64,000 nucleotides of DNA from Mycobacterium sp. 852014-50255_SCH5639931. GTDB taxonomy: Bacteria; Actinomycetota; Actinomycetes; Mycobacteriales; Mycobacteriaceae. This document shows, piece by piece, positions 25,251-33,303 of this stretch. A program made the translations under genes and the position numbers. The notes below the pieces were generated by a model that worked only from the letters and a program-made list of their open reading frames with translations, did no database searches and was not told where the DNA came from. The DNA is taken from NCBI RefSeq assembly GCF_001665605.1, contig NZ_LZSV01000029.1:124001-188000 (forward strand). Reading direction: 5' to 3'. Positions within the stretch are counted from its first letter, which is position 1, and each line of letters opens with the position of its first letter.

Positions 25251-26477
25251 ATGACGACCGCGCCGACCGATTCCCAGGGGTTGCTGCTGCAGCTGCTGGA
25301 CCCGGCCAACCGGGCCGACCCATATCCACTTTGTGCGCAGTTTCGCGACGGCGGAGCGCTGCAGTTGCCCGGCGCCAACCTGGCCGTCTTCTCGAGCTAC
25401 CGAGACTGCGACGAGGTATTGCGGCACCCATCGTCAAGCAGCGACAACGTCAACTCGACGGTCGCCAAGCGGCAGGCCGAGGCCGGCACAGCGCCGCGCA
25501 GGCAGGGCCCGCCGGGCTTCTTGTTTCTCGATCCACCCGATCACACCAGGCTGCGCAGGCTGGTCAGCAAGGCATTTGCGCCCAAGGTGGTGAACGCGCT
25601 GGAACCCGACATTCGTTCGCTGGTCGACGGAATGCTCGATCGGGTCGCCGAAAAGGGTCACTTCGACGTCGTCGAGGATTTCGCCTATCCGCTGCCGGTC
25701 GCGGTGATCTGCCGGTTGCTCGGCGTGCCGCTCGACGACGAGCCGCAATTCAGCCGTGCGTCCGCACTGCTCGCCCAGGCGCTGGATCCGTTCTCGACGA
25801 TCACCGGAGTGCCGCCCGAGGTCGCGAATCAGCGACAACAGGCCGGAACGTGGCTGCGCGAGTACTTTCACGGCCTGATCGACCGCCGCCGTTCGACACC
25901 CGGTGACGACCTGCTGTCGGGGCTGATCGCGGTGGAGGAGTCCGGAGATCAACTGACCGAGGAGGAGATTGTCTCCACCTGCAACCTGCTCTTGATCGCC
26001 GGACATGAGACCACGGTGAACCTGATCGGGAACGCCATGTTGGCGATGTTGCGCGATCGCGGCCAGTGGAGCCGCTTGGGCACCGACTCGGGTCGAGCGT
26101 CGGCCATCGTGGAAGAGACCCTGCGCTTCGACCCACCCGTGCAACTTGTCGGGCGAATTGCTCTCGCCGACATGACGATTGGTGGAGCCGAGGTACCCGC
26201 GGGCGATGTCATGATGTTGGTGCTCGCCGCCGCCCACCGTGATCCTGCCGAATTCGACCGGCCCGATCTCTTCGACCCGGATCGGAAAGGATTGCGACAC
26301 CTGGGTTTTGGTCGGGGAGCGCACTACTGCCTGGGCGCGCCGCTGGCCCGGCTGGAAGCAGGCGTGGCGCTGTCGGCGGTGACGGCGCGGTTCCCGCACG
26401 CGCGGCTGGACGGCGAGCCGCAGTACAAGGCCAACGTCACGCTGCGCGGACTGTCGCAGCTTTCCGTCGCGGTCTAG
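25251..26477 (+). CDS. Cytochrome P450
   Basis: A 408-residue soluble bacterial P450. I-helix LLIAGHETTVNL with the acid/alcohol pair, ExxR in EETLRF, and heme-binding FGRGAHYCLGAPLARLE with the Cys ligand near residue 363. ATG 25251. The CYP family cannot be stated from memory. It follows the haloalkane dehalogenase gene by 36 bases, so both may belong to one xenobiotic/lipid oxidation unit. No ferredoxin gene is adjacent. Confidence 0.9.
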   Translation: MTTAPTDSQGLLLQLLDPANRADPYPLCAQFRDGGALQLPGANLAVFSSYRDCDEVLRHPSSSSDNVNSTVAKRQAEAGTAPRRQGPPGFLFLDPPDHTRLRRLVSKAFAPKVVNALEPDIRSLVDGMLDRVAEKGHFDVVEDFAYPLPVAVICRLLGVPLDDEPQFSRASALLAQALDPFSTITGVPPEVANQRQQAGTWLREYFHGLIDRRRSTPGDDLLSGLIAVEESGDQLTEEEIVSTCNLLLIAGHETTVNLIGNAMLAMLRDRGQWSRLGTDSGRASAIVEETLRFDPPVQLVGRIALADMTIGGAEVPAGDVMMLVLAAAHRDPAEFDRPDLFDPDRKGLRHLGFGRGAHYCLGAPLARLEAGVALSAVTARFPHARLDGEPQYKANVTLRGLSQLSVAV

Positions 26478-26478
26478 A

Positions 26479-26613
26479 TCACCCGCGCTCCCACGGAGGG
26501 CTCTCGCCCCTCTTCTTGTAGTACTTCGCCAGGTGGCTCTTGACGCGGTCTACGTCCGCCTTCGGCAGGCCGATGCCGCGCGACTTCAAATCAGAAGCCG
26601 CATTGCTGCACAC
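26479..26613 (-). pseudogene. C-terminal remnant of a larger protein (44 codons)
   Basis: On the minus strand a short frame beginning at GTG 26613 reads like the end of a real protein: a helical stretch SRGIGLPKADVDRVKSHLAK, then KYYKKRGESPPWERG and a stop at 26479. Codon use is mycobacterial. Upstream the frame is closed by TAA at 26617-26619. This looks like the residual 3' end of a gene whose body has been lost. I do not recognise the family with certainty. Confidence 0.4.
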
Positions 26614-26734
26614 CCGTTAGACGAATATCCGTAAAATCGTGTGAAGTCAGCCATATCACCGGACATCGTCACAAACAGGTACCGAACATGCCTGAAGCGA
26701 ACCAAAAGGGCGAAAGCGATCGTCGTCCAGAAGT

Positions 26735-27670
26735 GTGGGCAGCGTGAGCCAGCCAAGCGGTACGGACGGCCAACGCCCGCGTCGCACTCCCATCACGCTT
26801 GCCATATACCGTGACTTACGCGTCGCCATGGTCGTACTAATGGTGATGGTCGCTGCGGGCGTGATCATCGAAAAGATATCGGCACCCTGCTGGCAATCGG
26901 CCATCAGCACCTACTATTACACCTCCGCGCACAGCATCGTCGTCGCCGCGCTCCTGGCGCTCGGCACGCTATTCATCATCTATAGGGGCAGCACCGACAC
27001 CGAGGATGTCTTGTTGACTCTGGCCGGGGTGAGCGCATTAACCGCCGCGATAGTGCCGCAGCCTCGACCCATGGACCTGTGCCCCGGGCCAGCTAATCTG
27101 CCGCTCGACTTCGACGACACCGCCAAGGCCGCCATGCTGCCCAATGTTTGGGCGGTCGCCATCGCGTTGGGTCTGGGCTATTTGCTGATCTGGTCGGTGA
27201 TGCTGGACCAATGGAGGCGCGGCCGCCCCCCGCGGAAACGAAGGCCGGGCGGAATAGTGTCGCTGTGCGTTTTCTGGCTGATTATGGTGCTCGGACTGAT
27301 TGCGCTGCTCTTCTTTCCGGACACGTTCAAGCAGTATGCACACGGCGCAGCCGCGGTACTGCTGCTCTCGTCCTTCATCGCCACCACGTTCTGCACCGCA
27401 TACGTCGTCGGGCGAGAGGACCCGTCGAAGTCAGCGCATCAGCGCGGTTATAAGCGCATCTACTGGGGGATTGCCTGGCTGATGCTGGCGACGTTAATTG
27501 CAGTTCTCTGGGTTCATGTCTCAAGAGGGTTGGGGGGCCATTGGGGCCTTCTAGCCGAGGTGGCGCTGATCCTCGAGTTCGCCGCATACTGGGTGGTTCA
27601 AACGATCGACCTGTGGAGAACACCCGACCGGATTATGCGCTTCACCAAAGGTCCTCCGCCGTGTCTGTAG
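26735..27670 (+). CDS. Multi-pass membrane protein of unknown function
   Basis: 311 residues with about seven predicted membrane helices (hydrophobic segments near residues 30-50, 65-85, 95-115, 140-160, 180-200, 210-235, 255-305). A conserved-looking SAISTYYYTSAHSIVVAAL segment after helix one resembles actinobacterial DUF998-like membrane proteins. GTG start at 26735; GTG 26744 is also possible. No partners are recognisable nearby. Function unknown. Confidence 0.7.
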   Translation: MGSVSQPSGTDGQRPRRTPITLAIYRDLRVAMVVLMVMVAAGVIIEKISAPCWQSAISTYYYTSAHSIVVAALLALGTLFIIYRGSTDTEDVLLTLAGVSALTAAIVPQPRPMDLCPGPANLPLDFDDTAKAAMLPNVWAVAIALGLGYLLIWSVMLDQWRRGRPPRKRRPGGIVSLCVFWLIMVLGLIALLFFPDTFKQYAHGAAAVLLLSSFIATTFCTAYVVGREDPSKSAHQRGYKRIYWGIAWLMLATLIAVLWVHVSRGLGGHWGLLAEVALILEFAAYWVVQTIDLWRTPDRIMRFTKGPPPCL

Positions 27671-27882
27671 TGCGGCAGGTCGCGGGCGCAAAGCTTGACG
27701 TGTGCCAGCGCTAACGCAAGCTCGCTTGCGTCGGTGGTGTCTCGGATCTGGCTCCTGATGTAGTAATAGAGCCAATCGGTGTTACCACCTGCTCCAAACA
27801 TCCTGGACGGCTTGGCACGACAAGCAACGCCTCGACGGCACGGGCATTTTTGGAAGACACACCCCCAGCAGCGGGGCCATCG

Positions 27883-29205
27883 CTAAGAGGAAGCGACGGC
27901 GAACAAACGCCACTCACCCGGCACACCCTTGAGGTCATGCGTGCCGCGATCCTCGAACTCGATTCCTGACCCGATCACGAGGTCACGCAGCGTGCTGGAC
28001 ACGAGTACGTCGTTTGCGTCGGCCAGTGCGCTCACCCGCGCGCCAATGTGCACGGCGATCCCGCCGATGTCGTCGCCACGCATTTCGCATTCGCCGGTGT
28101 GCAACCCGGAGCGCACCTCAAGGCCGAGCGCCTGCACTGCGTCGCGAATTGCCATGGCACAGCGGATCGCTCGTTGCGGGCCGTCGAACATCGCAAGGAA
28201 GCCATCACCAGAGGTGTTTACCTCGCTGCCTCGAAAGCGATTGAGTTGGACGCGCACGATGGCGTCGTGGGCGTCCAGCAGCGCATGCCAATCACGGTCG
28301 CCGATCTCCGCAGCACGGCGCGTCGAGTCCACGATGTCGGTGAACAACACGGTGGCAAGAACCCGGTCGTCGGCAACCTCTGCCTGGTGACCGGTGAGGA
28401 ACTCGGCGATCGCCCGGAAGGATTCGCGCCATTCCGGTTCGACGAAGTGGTACATGTTGCGCCCAGGGAGTTCGACGTACTTCGCGCCCGGTATGTGATC
28501 AGCGATGTACTTGCCCCACGCGGGCGGGGTCAACGGGTCGTCGGTGTGGTGGACGACGAGGGTTGGCACGCGGACCGTGGGAAGCAGCGCCCGCACGTCG
28601 ACTTCGGCCGCGAGGGGCTGCACGACTGCGATGGTCCCTGGGCTCGCCGCTTGGCGTTCCATTCGAGCCCAAGCTGCCCTGATCTCCTCGTTCCACGGCA
28701 TGTCCGGATTCAAGACATGCTGTACCTCCCCCGTCCCCCATATGGCGGCAAAGGCAGCGAGGAGTTCCTCGGGATTGACGCCATCAGCGCGTTCAACCAT
28801 CGGATTCGCGTAGCACTCCAGCACCACGAGCGCGGTGGTGCGGGACGGATGCGTCGCCGCGAACAGCGCCGCTGGCGCGAACGACCCGTCGAATGCGACG
28901 AGGATCGCTTCGCGACTCCCGAGATCGTCCAACACCGCGGTGATGCTGTCGGCCCATTGCTCCAATGTTGGTAGCGCCCCCGGCATGACTGGATCGGACG
29001 CTCCCGTGCCCGGCTGGTCGAAGAAGATCAGTCGACCGAGCGATGTCATCGTCTCGACCCACCCTTGAAGGGACGGTAGCTCTGGAAGATGCTCGCAACA
29101 GGTGGCCCAGTTCGGGACGAACACGATGTCGCGGGGACCTTCGGGTGAGGTGCGATAGGCGACGTGCAAGTCTCCGTTCAGCGCGTAGCGCGTCTCCGAG
29201 AACAT
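27883..29205 (-). CDS. Alpha/beta-hydrolase fused to class III nucleotidyl cyclase
   Basis: 440 residues. Residues 1-270 form an alpha/beta-hydrolase-like domain. Its nucleophile elbow reads VAFDGSFAPA, and alignment with related fusions suggests the Ser is displaced or lost. Residues 280-440 form a class III adenylate/guanylate cyclase domain: FTDIVDSTRRAAEIGDRDW with the first metal Asp, then EVNTSGDGFLAMFDGP with the second. The base-specifying Lys is Asn here. The C-terminal IGGIAVHIGARV supports the family. This architecture is common in mycobacteria; it may make cAMP in response to a bound ligand (inference). Confidence 0.85.
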   Translation of the reverse strand: MFSETRYALNGDLHVAYRTSPEGPRDIVFVPNWATCCEHLPELPSLQGWVETMTSLGRLIFFDQPGTGASDPVMPGALPTLEQWADSITAVLDDLGSREAILVAFDGSFAPAALFAATHPSRTTALVVLECYANPMVERADGVNPEELLAAFAAIWGTGEVQHVLNPDMPWNEEIRAAWARMERQAASPGTIAVVQPLAAEVDVRALLPTVRVPTLVVHHTDDPLTPPAWGKYIADHIPGAKYVELPGRNMYHFVEPEWRESFRAIAEFLTGHQAEVADDRVLATVLFTDIVDSTRRAAEIGDRDWHALLDAHDAIVRVQLNRFRGSEVNTSGDGFLAMFDGPQRAIRCAMAIRDAVQALGLEVRSGLHTGECEMRGDDIGGIAVHIGARVSALADANDVLVSSTLRDLVIGSGIEFEDRGTHDLKGVPGEWRLFAVASS

Positions 29206-29530
29206 TGCGGAAGTGTAAGCCGAGGAACGCGAAGATTACCGGAGTCAGGCCGCTTGGCTGATCGCCAACGAGTCGACGGCACCGTGGCGTGGACGTCGCC
29301 AACCGGACGGACCTACACGACCCGTCCGGGCAGCCGGCTGCTGTTTCCCGCGATGCGCGTTCCGACGGGCGAATTGCGATTCGCCACAACGCAATATCGG
29401 CCTTCCGACGATCGCGGAGTCATGAGGCCCAAGCGCCGTCGGACCCAACAGCAAGATCGAGACCGTCGAATCAATGCCGAACGCGCGTCAACGCCGCCCA
29501 CATCACCGAACGCAACCAGCCGCCACCCTT
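29206..29530. other. Intergenic region without recognisable gene
   Basis: 325 bases between the cyclase gene start and the ligC stop. Both flanking genes are on the minus strand. I see no coding frame with support, no repeat and no clear hairpin. Confidence 0.5.
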
Positions 29531-30601
29531 CTAACCCGATCCCAAACCGGGCACGATGTCACCGAGGCTGAAGGTGACCGGCTGTTCGAGTTGGTCGTAT
29601 GTGCACGAGCGCGGCTCGCGGTCCGGGCGCCACCGGCTGAACTGCGCGGTGTGACGAAAGCGCCGGCCTTCCATGTGGTCATAGCGAACCTCGACAACGC
29701 GCTCCGGACGCAGCGGCACGAACGAAAGATCCTTTCCGGCGTTCCAGCGCGAGAATTCGTTCTTTCGCGGCGTTCGTTCGCCGGCCTCGTGGGCAGCCCA
29801 ATTCCACGGGTGGTCCTCGAACTCGGTGACGAGCTGCTGCAGGTCGGCGAACAGGCGCCGCCGTTCGGCCATCGGAAAAGCGCCGATCACCCCGACGGAC
29901 GCGAGCTGACCATCGTCCTGGTAGAGCCCGAGCAGCAGCGAGCCGATGGCGTCGCCGCCGGACTTGTGCACGCGATAGCCGGCGACCACGCAATCGGCGG
30001 TCCGCTCGTGCTTGATCTTGAACATGACGCGCTTGTCGGGCTGATAGGTGACGGTCAGCGGCTTGGCGATGACACCGTCGAGGCCGGCCCCCTCGAATTC
30101 GTCGAACCAGCGCCGCGCAACTTCGACATCGGTGGTGGCAGGCGTGACATGGAACGAAGGCCCCGAGTCCGCCAGGGCATCGACGAGGGCGGCGCGCCGC
30201 TCGCTGAATGGTCGCCGCAGGTAGTCTTCGTCGCCCAGGGCGAGCAAGTCGAATGCGATGAAGGACGCAGGTGTCGCCTCGGCGAGCATCCGCACCCGCG
30301 AATCTGCCGGGTGGATGCGCTGTTGTAGCGCCTCGAAGTCCAGGCCGTGGTTGGTTGCGATGACGATCTCCCCGTCGATCACGCAACGCTCGGGCAGCTC
30401 CGCGCGGACCGCGGCCACCAAATCGGGGAAATAGCGCGTCATGGGCCGCTCGTTGCGGCTGCCCAGCTCCACTTCGTCGCGGTCACGGAAGCAGATGGAC
30501 CTGAATCCGTCCCATTTCGGTTCGTATGACGCATTGGGCGGGATCGACCGCACCGATTTGGCAAGCATCGGCGACACCGGGGGCATGACGGGTAAGTCCA
30601 T
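29531..30601 (-). CDS. ligC: ATP-dependent DNA ligase LigC
   Basis: A 356-residue ATP-dependent DNA ligase with no nuclease or polymerase domains, the size of M. tuberculosis LigC (Rv3731). Nucleotidyltransferase motif I is YEPKWDGFRS with the AMP-accepting Lys near residue 29, followed by motif III/IIIa FIAFDLLAL, motif IV GLDGVIAKP and motif V MFKIKHERTADC; a C-terminal OB-fold follows. ATG 30601 is only 26 bases from the divergent Prim-Pol start. The pair is known to work together in gap filling and sealing outside classical NHEJ. Confidence 0.93.
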   Translation of the reverse strand: MDLPVMPPVSPMLAKSVRSIPPNASYEPKWDGFRSICFRDRDEVELGSRNERPMTRYFPDLVAAVRAELPERCVIDGEIVIATNHGLDFEALQQRIHPADSRVRMLAEATPASFIAFDLLALGDEDYLRRPFSERRAALVDALADSGPSFHVTPATTDVEVARRWFDEFEGAGLDGVIAKPLTVTYQPDKRVMFKIKHERTADCVVAGYRVHKSGGDAIGSLLLGLYQDDGQLASVGVIGAFPMAERRRLFADLQQLVTEFEDHPWNWAAHEAGERTPRKNEFSRWNAGKDLSFVPLRPERVVEVRYDHMEGRRFRHTAQFSRWRPDREPRSCTYDQLEQPVTFSLGDIVPGLGSG

Positions 30602-30627
30602 AGGCCGATTGTGCTGGAATCTTTGGT

Positions 30628-31665
30628 ATGGCCGCTGCAGAAGAGCTCGACGTCGACGGTGTTGCGGTTCGCCTGACCAGTCCGGACAAGGTCTATTTCC
30701 CCAAGTTGGGTTCGAAAGGCACGAAGCGGCGGCTCGTCGAGTACTACCTCGCCGTGGCTGGTGGTCCGATGCTCGACGCGCTCCGTGACCGGCCCACCCA
30801 TCTTCAGCGCTTCCCGGATGGCATCGACGGTGAGGAGATTTACCAGAAGCGGGTCCCGCAGCACCACCCCGACTATCTGCAGACGTGCCGGGTGACGTTC
30901 CCCTCCGGACGCACCGCCGACGCGCTGAAGGTGACGCACCCCTCCGCCATCGTGTGGGCGGCACAGATGGGCACCATCACCTTGCACCCGTGGCAGGTGC
31001 GCTGCCCGGATACCGACCATCCCGACGAGTTGCGCATCGACCTGGATCCGCAGCCCGGCGTCGCCTTCGAGCAGGCGCGCGAGGTCGCGGTCGACGTGCT
31101 GCGCCCGCTGCTCGACGAGCTCGGTCTGGTGGGATATCCGAAGACATCCGGTGGGCGCGGGATCCACGTCTTCCTTCGGATCGCCACCGACTGGGATTTC
31201 ATCGAGGTACGCCGAGCCGGCATCGCGCTGGCCCGTGAAGTAGAGCGACGCGCGCCCGAGGCCGTCACCACTGCGTGGTGGAAAGAACAACGCGGCGAGC
31301 GCATCTTCATCGACTTCAATCAGAACGCCCGGGACCGCACCATGGCATCGGCGTACTCGGTACGCCCCACCCCGATCGCGACAGTGTCGACGCCGCTGAC
31401 ATGGGACCAACTGGCCGGCGCGGAACCGGACGACTACACCATCGCAACCGTTCCCGATCTGGTGAAGGGCCGCCAAGACCCCTGGGCCGCAATGAATGAC
31501 GTGACGCAGTCGATCGCGCCCCTACTGGAGATCGCCGACGCCGACGAAGAGCGCGGCCTCGGCGATATGCCGTATCCGCCGAACTACCCGAAAATGCCGG
31601 GAGAACCGAAACGCGTTCAGCCCAGCCGGGATACGGACTTGAAGAAGAACGGAAAGGCGAAGTAA
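30628..31665 (+). CDS. LigD-type primase-polymerase Prim-PolC (Rv3730c-like)
   Basis: A 345-residue archaeo-eukaryotic primase-fold polymerase, the stand-alone relative of the LigD polymerase domain. The catalytic acidic pair is seen in RIDLDPQPG near residue 138, the nucleotide-binding loop in SGGRGIHVF near 172, and the third Asp in IFIDFNQNARDRT. It incorporates nucleotides in short gaps and cooperates with LigC (known for the family). Its start lies 26 bases from ligC on the other strand, so the two promoters must overlap. Confidence 0.92.
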   Translation: MAAAEELDVDGVAVRLTSPDKVYFPKLGSKGTKRRLVEYYLAVAGGPMLDALRDRPTHLQRFPDGIDGEEIYQKRVPQHHPDYLQTCRVTFPSGRTADALKVTHPSAIVWAAQMGTITLHPWQVRCPDTDHPDELRIDLDPQPGVAFEQAREVAVDVLRPLLDELGLVGYPKTSGGRGIHVFLRIATDWDFIEVRRAGIALAREVERRAPEAVTTAWWKEQRGERIFIDFNQNARDRTMASAYSVRPTPIATVSTPLTWDQLAGAEPDDYTIATVPDLVKGRQDPWAAMNDVTQSIAPLLEIADADEERGLGDMPYPPNYPKMPGEPKRVQPSRDTDLKKNGKAK

Positions 31666-31853
31666 TAGAGCTTCGGCCCATGGGTGCCGGGGACTGCACA
31701 GCTGCGATTGCGTTGTGCCACAGGACGTGCGGAGATTTGTCACAGTGACGTTGGCGCTGCGCCTAGTCGGCTTGGCGCGCTAACCCGCTAGCTGTGCGAA
31801 ACGCTTGGTAGACAGGCGCTTCAAAGATCATCCGACGAAGTGTCGGTGCACTG

Positions 31854-31904
31854 ACTGGCACGCCCCACGGCCGAAGGCAAGCCTGCAAAGTAGAGCGTGC
31901 CAGT
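31854..31904 (-). terminator. Inverted repeat behind micro-lipoprotein A
   Basis: ACTGGCACGC (31854-31863) and GCGTGCCAGT (31895-31904) are a perfect 10-bp inverted repeat with a 31-base spacer, 29 bases after the stop of the lipoprotein gene. The same structure is kept in copy B while the spacer has diverged, which suggests a conserved RNA or DNA hairpin, perhaps a terminator. Confidence 0.4.
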
Positions 31905-31932
31905 AGCGCAACCCCGACGGCGATAAGACCGC

Positions 31933-32061
31933 CTATGGCGTGCAGGTGATCCCGGTGGCCCCACTGGTGCACGAGATAGTCGGCAACGTGCATCCGGAAC
32001 TCGACAACGCGGTGAAGGCCAAGACCAAGCCGAGGACAACTCTGTACTTCATACGAGACAT
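31933..32061 (-). CDS. Micro-lipoprotein A (42 residues)
   Basis: A 42-codon gene. It begins MSRMKYRVVLGLVLAF and continues through a hydrophobic signal segment to TALSSSGC, a lipobox-like site with the acylated Cys at residue 24. The mature peptide would have only 19 residues, is rich in Thr/Ser with two further Cys, and ends TGITCTP. GGAG lies 6-7 bases before the ATG. The paralogue at 32592-32723 keeps start, signal, lipobox and C-terminal tail while the middle differs, a pattern of protein-level constraint. The predicted product is a lipid-anchored surface peptide. Function unknown. Confidence 0.65.
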   Translation of the reverse strand: MSRMKYRVVLGLVLAFTALSSSGCTLPTISCTSGATGITCTP

Positions 32062-32104
32062 GAACCACTCCATCCATCTGAGGAGAAATGTTACGCCCGA
32101 GACA

Positions 32105-32121
32105 AGTTATATTACGTGAGT
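32105..32121 (-). promoter_or_regulatory. Conserved promoter-like element A
   Basis: Read on the minus strand, ACTCACGTAATATAACT is identical in both repeat copies although flanking bases differ. TAATAT fits the mycobacterial -10 form TANNNT. It stands about 45-60 bases before the micro-lipoprotein start. No good -35 is visible. Confidence 0.4.
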
Positions 32122-32155
32122 ACAATCCGAAATGCTATTGGATTAAACAAAATTG

Positions 32156-32490
32156 CGACGATCCGGTGCGTCAACGTCTGCAGGCGTAACGACCACGGCC
32201 GAGAATTCCGTACCGGATTTCCCTGTGCCGCAGCGACTCAAGGAGATCGGTCACAGTGATGTCCGCACTGGTTTACTGGAGCGGCCACAGACGGCAGCGC
32301 GCCCGAACCGGCATTCGGCGGCAACGGATTTCGACACGATTGTGCCGATGCGCGCCAAAGCGCACTGTGAGCGCCCGGATAGCGCGATTCACTTTCATCG
32401 CCTGTGCGCGCACCACGCAAAGCGTGCGACTCGCTGCTCAGATAAGTGCTTGACTTGCAAGCAGTCTCATCTCGAGCAGGACGACGAGAG
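32156..32490. other. Spacer between the two repeat copies
   Basis: 335 bases between copy A and copy B. I see no supported gene; short open frames here have no family features. Possibly remnants from whatever event duplicated the flanking unit. Confidence 0.4.
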
Positions 32491-32501
32491 TCGGTGCGCT
32501 A

Positions 32502-32560
32502 ACTGGCACGCCCAAGTACTCGGTAGCTTCAAAGCGGTCGTACCAAGGAAAGCGTGCCAG
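32502..32560 (-). terminator. Inverted repeat behind micro-lipoprotein B
   Basis: CTGGCACGC (32503-32511) and GCGTGCCAG (32552-32560) form a 9-bp perfect inverted repeat at the same place relative to the gene as in copy A, with a different spacer sequence and length. Confidence 0.4.
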
Positions 32561-32591
32561 CAGCGCAACCCCTCGAAGGCCGAACGACCCC

Positions 32592-32723
32592 CTATGGCGT
32601 GCAGGTAACTCCGGTGGCTGCAGTGCTGCAGTCGATGACTAGCGGCACCGTGCAACCCGAGGATGTCAGCGCGGTGGCGGCCAGAATCAGCCCGAGGACA
32701 ACCTTGTATTTCATACGAGACAT
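32592..32723 (-). CDS. Micro-lipoprotein B (43 residues)
   Basis: A 43-codon paralogue of the gene at 31933-32061. It starts MSRMKYKVVLGLILAA, has the lipobox-like TALTSSGC with Cys-24, and ends TGVTCTP. The mature part of 20 residues contains two more Cys, allowing one disulfide besides the lipidated Cys. GGAG precedes the ATG in the same context as copy A. The Lys/Arg, Ile/Val and Thr/Ser exchanges between the copies are conservative, supporting real coding. Another frame over the same DNA runs longer (to 32730) but lacks any protein-like feature. Confidence 0.65.
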   Translation of the reverse strand: MSRMKYKVVLGLILAATALTSSGCTVPLVIDCSTAATGVTCTP

Positions 32724-32765
32724 GAACCACTCCATCCGTTAGAGGAGAGATGTACGCCCGAGGGG

Positions 32766-32782
32766 AGTTATATTACGTGAGT
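32766..32782 (-). promoter_or_regulatory. Conserved promoter-like element B
   Basis: The same 17-base element as at 32105-32121 (minus strand ACTCACGTAATATAACT), about 45-60 bases before micro-lipoprotein B. Identity here contrasts with variation on both sides. Confidence 0.4.
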
Positions 32783-32820
32783 GCAATGCGGAATGCTATG
32801 GGATTCACTAAATTTGCGGC

Positions 32821-33303
32821 CGTCAACTTCAACTGATTGAAAGCGCGACATAGGGCATAGTCGCCGGCAGCACGGCCGGCGGATGCGTCCTTGATGGCGA
32901 CCGAGAGCCTGATTTGCATTCATTTTCGAAATCTTCCGCATGGGCGGGTGGGGGGATAATATGGGCAGCAGCGCACGATCCGACCTACATTTCCAACAAT
33001 GCAGGGCGATGCGAAACATGTTCGGGGGAACGGAGATACGGGCTTTGCACCGCCGACTATTGTCGGCGATCTCGGCATCTGCCGTGCCCCATTGCAATCC
33101 TGCCGGTGAACTCGGTAGGCTATCTGCACGACCACACTGACCGCGCCGGCGTATCCGCTCGTGCCAATTTTGGTCCGCTCCTCCCCGAACTACCGGCATC
33201 ATGAATGCATTTCACCCAGAAGGATCATCGCGCCTTGTTGGGCCGGACCGTCGTTAGATTCCAAATCCGGTCAACCCGACCGAGAAAAGTAAGCTTATTC
33301 GCT
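32821..33303. other. Intergenic region before the GH172 gene
   Basis: About 480 bases without a supported gene. GGGGGATAATATGGG near 32951-32965 contains a good -10-like TAATAT/GATAAT, which could serve a plus-strand transcript towards the GH172 gene. Short open frames on both strands show no protein features. Confidence 0.4.

Larger units (their letters stand above)
31842..32155. repeat. Repeat copy A of a tandem duplication carrying a micro-lipoprotein gene
   Basis: About 314 bases that match 32491-32820 over their whole length with indels. Near-identical stretches include the ATG region (TCATACGAGACATGAACCAC), AGTTATATTACGTGAGT upstream and CTATGGCGTGCAGGT at the gene end. The copies start about 650 bases apart in the same orientation. 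Confidence 0.8.
32491..32820. repeat. Repeat copy B of the tandem duplication
   Basis: About 330 bases homologous to 31842-32155 in the same orientation. It keeps the promoter-like element, ribosome site, complete short gene and downstream inverted repeat. Differences are spread over the unit rather than confined to it, so the duplication is not recent. Confidence 0.8.

Noticed and set aside
27598..27801. 67-codon minus-strand frame behind the membrane protein gene
   Set aside because: It runs into the end of the opposite gene, has no ribosome site and no recognisable family.
32467..32730. 87-codon minus-strand frame over repeat copy B (and the similar 120-codon frame over copy A)
   Set aside because: Neither has protein-like features, and indels between the copies break their similarity; the shorter +1-frame genes carry a signal peptide and lipobox conserved in both copies.
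32914..33204. 96-codon plus-strand frame before the GH172 gene
   Set aside because: Composition is not mycobacterial-protein-like, there is no family resemblance, and a competing frame covers the opposite strand.
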